A stretch of 64,000 nt of DNA from Aphrophora alni (Eukaryota; Arthropoda; Insecta; Hemiptera; Aphrophoridae): assembly GCA_963513935.1 (NCBI GenBank), contig OY740772.1:104865989-104929988 (forward strand), given 5' to 3'. This document shows positions 41,930-50,900 of the stretch, in pieces; position 1 is the stretch's first letter, and each line of letters starts with the position of its first letter. The translations under genes and the position numbers were made by a program. The notes below the pieces were generated by a model. That model was not told where the DNA came from, made no database searches, and was given only the letters and a program-made list of their open reading frames with translations.

Positions 41930-44900
41930 TTGAATTGTCACTTAAAACATGGTCTAAGGACTAAGGATCACGATTGATGATCATGGTCCCCGGTCCTAAC
42001 TTTGTCAGGGTGTGATTTAAATGTACGAAAAAACATTTATCTGTACTTACCACAACAATTTTAGAATCACAAGATGCACTCCGGAGCAATCTTTTGCCAG
42101 AACCAAAAACACCAGATTTTGAAATGTTACCACCAACTGAAGTATCTACACCATCATTTCTTTTTATACTTTTACCAGTCCAATTTACACTCTTTGCTTG
42201 CTCACCTACTCTCAACAATCTATCTTTATTACCACTTTCATTTTGTTTTAAATTAGTTCCTAATGAATTATTTGTTTCAACTGTTAAAGTTTGTAAATTG
42301 TTATTTTGATTTAAACTATTTAAAGATAGACAAGGAGGTTTATTAATATTATCATTGTGTTCAGATTGCACACTATGAAACAAAAATGAATCATTTTGTT
42401 CAAAACTGTTTTTGTTATCACCACCTTTTTTACCCTGGTCTTTTTGGCCCCCTTTTGGACTGTCGTTTTCGTTTATCTTCCTTTCATGGTTTTCAGAAAA
42501 ATCTTTAAGTGCTTTTGACATCATTTCATTTGTATCATTATTCATCTCATCAAGCAATAACAACATTCTTGGATAATCATCTTGGCACAAGTTGTCTTTA
42601 CCATTTTCTTTTTTTAACTTGATCGGGGGTGAATGATTAATATCAGAGCAATTGGATTTTAAATGTAAATCATCAATATTATTTTTATAAAATGAGCCAT
42701 CAACCGAATAATTACTCATCACTTCCTCTTCTATAGGTTTATTTATTTGCTTTGGAACATCCAAATCTGATTTATAACCATCAGAATTTGTTTTTGTTGC
42801 TTTATCCTGTACTAACCCATCTTCTTCAGTAACTACAATAGCAGGTGATTTTATTCTATTAAATTTACCTAAAGATTTTACTTGCAAATTACTCTTCAAA
42901 TTTGTATTCCCCTCTTCTCTTTTTATTGGGCTAGATGATCTGTGTTTTTGTTTTTTAATTTTACCAGTTTGATCGCTATGTTTGTGTGAATATTGTAGAA
43001 AATCTCGATCAGAGGTTTCCCCATCAGTAAGACTAATCCGTGATCCGATATCTGATTCATCTGTTATTTCATCATAAGGTTTCAAGTCGAAAAGTGTATT
43101 TGTTTTGACATCAGGTTTGATGATAGAATCTGGAAACCAACGTTGAAATTTGAAAGCTATTATGTCATCCATGTTTTCATTATCTTTCATTTTGAGATCG
43201 TGAGTTGGAGGTAAAGGAGGTTTTGATGCAAGACCAGGTTCCAGATGAACTGCAGCTCTTATGGTTTCTCCTAGACTAGGCTGTGGACTTGAAGCAAGAG
43301 ATGAATCAGAGTCTAACCCTGCATTGATAGAACAACTTCCCATCAGACTCTGTAGCATCTGAGATGAAGACAGAGTGTATGTAGCTCCCAATTCTGAGTT
43401 GTATCCTGCAACAAACACAGTGAATAAGCAATGTTAGTGCTTAATAGGGCACATAGCCTATTGGATTAGATTTTGTATGGACAGGCCTTACCAACCTGTC
43501 TCCTGTTAATACAAAATCTAATATAAATTAATAAAAAATGTTAAATAAAAGGGTTAAGTTTGTGATAAATCTACACAACTTAGGGTCCTTTAGTATATAG
43601 GGGATAGTTATTTTTATAAAGTCAAAGTCTTATATAGGGCATAGCACCAACATATTAATTTCTTCATCAAATAAAGATACATATTCGTAATCAGAATAAC
43701 GTATAGTTTTATTTGATAATCCACACATAATATTCGCAAAAATAAAATTTTTCAATTCGATAGTTTTTGACCCTATACTATCGTTATTTTGGGGTCATTT
43801 AATTTTTGTTCCTGCTATATTTTTCCTATATGTGGATAATACAAAGTCTGAAATACATAGGATTTATCGTCTTGTCTGTGTAGACGGGTTGCAACTTACA
43901 TGTATGTGAAATTATAAAGACTAAAACCCTTATAATTATAAGATTTTACCTACAGACCCTAAAAACAATATATTTCAACATGGTATAAATTATTGAACAT
44001 ATAACCTCTACCTACTCTACTGATGGATATCCCATGAATTTATTTATGGAGTAAAAATTCTTTTAAATATTTTATTAATCGTTTTTGAAGATCCTCTCTT
44101 CTGTAATTATTTTAAGTCTTTCGAAATACTGTTATGAAGGTACACTGTTATACACTTGAAATTACTAATGGTTTACCAGTTATAACAAGTCAATTAATTA
44201 TTTGTTAGTTTTATGTTATGTATAGGGAAAGTCAAAATGTCAAGTTTTCCAAAAAGAGGATGGTACGAGTCTCTAGACTTTTTATAAAAAATAGCACAAA
44301 CCACATACTTCCGTTTTCTGAAAACGTGCAACATTAACCCCTTTAATCCATTTCCCCGTATTGCAAAACCATATTACATGTGACATATATAAGTTACACA
44401 TATAAAGTCATAAATATCAGTAATTTTTAAGATATTTACTAGTGAAATTAACTCCTACAATTTTTAATGGAGATTGTCAAACAGCTGGTTAAAATCTTTT
44501 TGTAACAGTGTTTCACTTTTTAAATTAAACCAATAGTTTTAGAGAGGTTGTATTCTAAAATTATAGACAGTTATCTCACTAAGAATGTGTTTTGGATTTT
44601 CTTATGCGATTTAACAATAATTATGTTAGTAAAAACTTGAAGTAGTTAAAAGATCGTGTTATAGCTAGAAAAAACAATAAGGTAATATTACTCCCTTTCC
44701 TCACCGGTGAAGTAGTTTGTGACTAGTGCAATTACACTAGTGTACACTAGTATATTAAGTGTACTCATAGTATGTGAATTAAAAGTATATTTTGGAGTTA
44801 GTGTAGGGTCTGTAGTTGATAAGAAATGAGACTTTGACTGCCCACTATAATTTAGTTAAGTGAATAAATGATTAAATCATTTGGTTTTCGGATGAGTGAT

Positions 44901-44963
44901 CTTCTTTAATTTATTATTGGTCCAATTCCAATCTCATAATTTACAATGTTCATACTTAACATC

Positions 44964-44999
<36 letters not shown>

Positions 45000-47900
45000 T
45001 TTGGGCTGGAATTTTTGCAACCATCTCATTGTTGTGTTTTTATTACCAGGTATTTTGATTTGAAAAATATTTTTGAAGTTGATCCAATGTTATCCAACAT
45101 TATTGACAATAATGAGCATTACCTTGAACACCAGTTAGTCTTCCAATAAAAACAGGATTTTGATCAAAAATTCGATTGGAAAGTAAGGTTCTGAAGAACG
45201 GCCTGCACGGTCACCAGAATTGTCTCCGCTACAATTTTCGTTGAGTCACTTAAAAAGTAATATTTACCTAACCCAGCTCGCTTACTTAGAATAGGTATGT
45301 CAACGTATCATAAATAAATATGATCAAATCAATTCGAAAATTCTGTCTGTTAACATTTTAAATGAAAACTGTAGTATTGTATATAGGGATTGATTTTACC
45401 ACCACTTAGAAATTGAAGCTGGAGTGTTCAAAGTAAGAAGTAAAATTATATCCCTTGAAAATAAAATATTCTGGTCTATAAAATTTATGAAAACATTAAG
45501 TTGACCAGATTAAGACGAGAAAGCATGAGAAGTCAGAAGGATGAACTTCGTCTACAGTCCTATAAATCATTATTACATTATCTGTCAGGTTAGTTTAATG
45601 TCTAATCATGATAACTAAACATGTTATCATAAGTTTACCTGACTCTTGCACATCCTGACTTGGAAACTTTGCAGCCAATTTGTTCCTCCTTGTACAACCT
45701 GCAGACTGTGGACGACTCCACGAGGGCATTGTCTTTAACTTGTCACCACTTCCCTGTCACACATACAAAACAAATCAAAGTGATACTATAACATTATCCA
45801 CACAATCTGTAAATGTGATATCTTGCGAGAGAAATTGAGAACTACTTTGTGCTATTGGAAAATAAGTTGTACTCTACCTCCTCATTATAAAAAGCCATAC
45901 AGTCAAGAGATAACAGTTTTATAAATAAAGAAGTCAACTGTGGCAATATAAATATATCTCATTAAGGAAAACACTGCTATTAAAATACTGTATACATGTT
46001 CTCACATTTTTTGACCCATTTCTCAACATTTTTAGACAGTTCAGTATGAACATATTCATTAAAAGAGAAAGTTTGAAATTAAAGACACAAATTGAACAAA
46101 ATTTGATGATCTTACAAGTCAATCTGGACAAATTTCATATTTTGTGAATTTTTCTAGTAGCAGATGTCATAAAATGTTGAGATATATTTTATTTATATTA
46201 TTTTATGACCATTACTCCCAGATCTAAAACTAAATAACCTCAGCTGATTGGTCTCACTTCTATTAGACAATGGCTGGTTTTCAGTTTTTCACTAATTTTT
46301 CCCGATTCGGAATTTTGATTGAACGAGTGATGAATATGTTTTGATTGGGTATTTTAAACTTCATTTAAACCAAATTTAATTAAATTTGTTACACCTGTTT
46401 TTAAGAAAATCAAATATGTGTATTTTGGTTTTATAGAAAAGAGGTACCAGTACCCCAAAATGTTGAGATACAATTATATTGCTAATCAGAAATTAATCAT
46501 ACATTAGGAGTATATACTTACAGACCTAAGCGTAAGTACTAACTTTAAACAAAATAAGTTCAGGAATTTAGATTTTAGAGACAAATACAGACTGACATTT
46601 TAAATAATTTTGTTTGACTCAGCAGAACCTAAAACAGATATTTGTGAAAAAATGTATATTATATGTTTTTTACCAAACTATTTTCTTTTACTAGTAACAT
46701 AAATATGGGAATGTAAAATTAGCATTTGGATACCTCTAACTTGATAAACTAAACACCCACTCTTGAATTCTTTTTAATGTTTTTTATATTCAATTTTAGG
46801 TCAATGCCATCTTTAATTTAATACTTAACTTGATTATTTACAATTTTGAATCTCCTCCTCTCCCCCATTCCATCTCATTAGGTGGTGATTATATTTAAAA
46901 AAATAATTAGGTTTTACTTAATAAGTTTTCAATAAAAAAATGCACTACATAAAATTTAGTCAATCTATGATGATTTTTATAGTGAATTTTTTGACAGATA
47001 AAGATTTTAATGATTGAAGAATTTTACTGACCAACTTTTCAACACAACAAAATTATAAGAGAGCAACATATTGTCTAGCATGTAATATCTTATACCAATA
47101 GACTTCATGGAATTGGTGTTCATTTGGTTTAAATTTTAAATTAGTATTAAGTTTTAATATTCATTGTTTTGCCTTAGAACTACTTTAATTAATTAACATA
47201 CGTTATTTCAAGTCGATAGTACTTCTTTATATTATAGTAATGGCTACATGTTTCACTGCCATAGGCAGCATCATCATATGTGAACAAAGTGTTAATGTTA
47301 TTAGCTGGCCTGATGATACTGCCTATGGCAGCGAAACATGTAGCCATTAGTATAATATAAAAAATACTATCGACTTGAAAATAGGTAAGTTAATTAAGTT
47401 TTAGTGTATTAAATTTAGTAAGTACCACTACTGCAGTGAAGTTCAAAACCCATTTTATTAATTTATGTCCAAATAATATGTTAAATTTCATAGTTTTAAT
47501 TTTTAAACATATTACACGATCAGTAATATTTTAAGCCAAATTTCATCAATATATTTTGTTTTAATTTCTATAAAACACTCAGAAAACAAATAACTTCTCT
47601 GTAAGACTAGTACCATTTATAACCTTAACTACTTGTCTGGAGTTATAGTTATAGTTGCTATTGGAGATTTACCAACCTGATAACCAATAGCAGGAATGGC
47701 TGACATAGGACGCTTTGGACGAATTTTGTTTATGCGTGGTGAAAGTTTTGTCGTTACTTTACCACTTCTTGGACTAGGTCGTGTTGTTAAATTGATCTAG
47801 AAAATAATAAAAAAATAAAATTGAATTTGACACATCAGTATAAGCACTAAATATTAAGATTATTTATTTTTTAAGAAAGATATGGTACTAAAGGAGTACT

Positions 47901-50900
47901 TAACTAGCACAATGTTTCAATAAACTTAAAAATAAGTAACTGATTTAAACCAAATTAAGAAGTCGCACAGAACCAATTAGGAAGAAGTATGGCGAACATT
48001 CCTTGTGATCACAAGTTCAAGCCATACCTTGAAACGTATTGTTCTTGAAACGTACAGAAACATCAACAGACCCAAATATTCATATCCAGGGCTAGAAAAT
48101 GACATGTCATCACAGAATAATACTTTCACAGATTCAATTTAGCTGAATCTCCTTTATGTAAGCAATATAATAGTGAAATAGAAACTGTAGAACAAATATT
48201 ACTGGAATGCACGTGCTGCCAAAATCCAATGAAGCACAAATTGGCAGGTAACCTTCAAAGTGTCAAGCATAGTGAAAAGTGAAGATCATATTCAGAAATA
48301 AGAAACCACTGAAAATGTTTGGCCAAGTGTATGAGGTACATCATGCTATCGATTCGGGATGAGTGTATTGAAAGAGTGTATTAAGAAGTAAGAAATAAGT
48401 AAAAAAGGAAATGTAAAAAAAAAAAGTTTGATTTATTCTCATGTTTTTAGGCTATTGAAGCTATTGCTTCATTTCCAAAACAACAAGCAATAGTTAATAA
48501 ATAAGTTATTAAAAAGAAAGTAAAACTAAAAACGACTTAAAAGCTTAATGACCAATGCTACGAAATGTATGATAACTATTTAATAAAGACTAGATTGAGC
48601 ATACGGAGTCCCATTTTACACAATAGTTTGTTTTCAAATAAGCTTCCAGTCATACAGAAAATGATAAAAATATAATTAATACTTTGTGTACGGCCGTCAT
48701 ACTATGTATACCGGCAACTATCATACAAATATTGCCGCTGGCGTACAGAGTATGATGCTCTGTTTATATCTAGGCCCTATCGTTTTCCTTAGTATATATA
48801 TAATCTTTTCTTTATCACTTTAGGAGTCATATAAAGTTTATAAAATCTTTTTTTATCATTTTATATATGGCTGGTTACAATGATATTATATTTTTGTTCT
48901 AAAGATATTATCTTTTTCAGACATCTTACGTTATCCCCTCTACTGTCATACCTATCCAATTACCATGGTGGGTTGATATGAAGTGAAAATATGGAATCGG
49001 TCGCTCCCATTGCTTTAGTTTGTGACGGTTTTATATGCCACTCCTGTTGAATAGTAGAGTTTCTTGACTCAGGGATAAAGTTTTCCGATCAAACCTACAA
49101 CTGCAATAAGACGACAACATCTCTCCTGTAACCTATGCTTTCAAAGCCAAATTATGTAACAAGATTTAGTTAACAGTTAAGAAATAATTGTATAACGGTG
49201 AACATTTGTCTTAATGTGTTTCAATTCATATCTCGAGTCATTTATTGTTAATTAGGTCTGAGTAACAGTCAAGTTGTAAAGTAACTGAGAAACTTGTTTT
49301 CTTTTTCACTTTGTGGGATTTCTCATTTTGTCTTATTCTCATTTAAAACAATATTATTTAAAAAACTAAATAATAGGTGTAACATTTTAATAAATAAATA
49401 TTGTCGAGATGGATAAAAAAGCAAAACTTTCATGAATATTACAAGGTAAAATTATACAACCAAAGTTTATCTCAACGTGTCTGAACACTGAATAGTTCAC
49501 TTTAGATGGTTATGTAATTAAGTGTTTAAATTTATGAATGACAACAACTTAAAGTAATGTTGCATGTTAAAATTTGTTTACTGAATTAAAATTTTTTTTA
49601 AATCTGCTCTGATACAAAATATAAAAATTTCATGATATTGTAATCTGGAATAATTGTAAGTTTCGGTTAAATTAATTAAAAAAATTAAATCTTTATTGTA
49701 CCATACCAAAATAACTTTATTCAGTTAATTTCATAGATTTCATCCAATTAACGTGGATCAATCAAACACTTTTAATGCACATACATTTTCTAAGTTTATA
49801 ACATGGCGATCAGGGTTCTGAAATATACAAACATTGAGTGTTAACAACTTAAAAAAGGTGATAATCCTGTCTCTTAAATTGAAAATTGTTTTGAAATTAA
49901 TGACTGTTTAATTACAAATTTCAGAAGGTCGGTGAAACATTGTTTAATAATGTATCAAGTACCATTGACAAATTTAACTAAAAATCAAAACTTAGGGCTA
50001 GTGTAATATAATAGCGATTAAGTAGTCTTCAATCAAAAATGAAAGAAATCTTAACATTAATCCCACCAAGAAAAGAATCCCACCACTTAAAATGAATTAC
50101 ATTCTATTCATTCCAATTTTTAGGCCTGCATAAGAAGAAGAAGAAGAAGAAGGTCAATTAATATAGTTAAACTATAATAATGGCTGCACCAAACATTCGC
50201 TAATCGCAAAACATAGAATAGCCGAATAAATGCTTCTTTTGAAGTGTCACACAAGACAGACATGGTGCGGAAAAAGGCATGCACTAAAGATGGGTGCTCA
50301 GCAAGCAGTACACTATTTGGAATTTGGCAAACAGTCGCTCCGTAGGCCCCACTTGCAAAATACCAAATGTCCTGCATTGCCCTAACATTAAAACATTAAT
50401 AAACTTTGAACTTGACAAGTGAGAAGGAATTAAATTAAAAGAATAATAAACTAACACAAATTTTCACACATATATGTTTATTGATCAAACTTGTTTATAC
50501 ACTATCCATCTTTAGTGATCTATGAGGGTAATTGTTTATAAAGAAAGTTACTGTTTTTTTGGAGATTTTTTAACACGTTCTACATACCTTATTTCTTAAT
50601 AACAAAATAAGTTTTCAACACGAAGCTAATATTTTCACCGAAAAATCCCAATTTTAAAACTACAGAATTCAATGCATTTATAAATGACCAAAGTCAAACA
50701 ACATTGAGCGCTGTAATACTTGGATGGGTGACCACTTGGGAAATACTGCACAATTTTCGTTTTTTCAAATTTACGCATAGGTCAGGTAAGGTGGATATAT
50801 ACACCTTACGCGTATTTTACAAGTATATATATATACTTGTAAGGTAAAAATTTGCATACATATCTATTTTAACCAGTAATTTACTTAATGGACCTTAACC

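Noticed and set aside
43406..43418. Starting the long CEP131 exon at the in-frame ATG at 43418
   Set aside because: The acceptor at 43407-43406 and the phase of exon 3 show the frame is entered by splicing; the ATG lies in the intron.
44966..44997. Poly(A) tract as the tail of a retroposed gene
   Set aside because: No target duplication or recognisable transcript sequence was found beside it.
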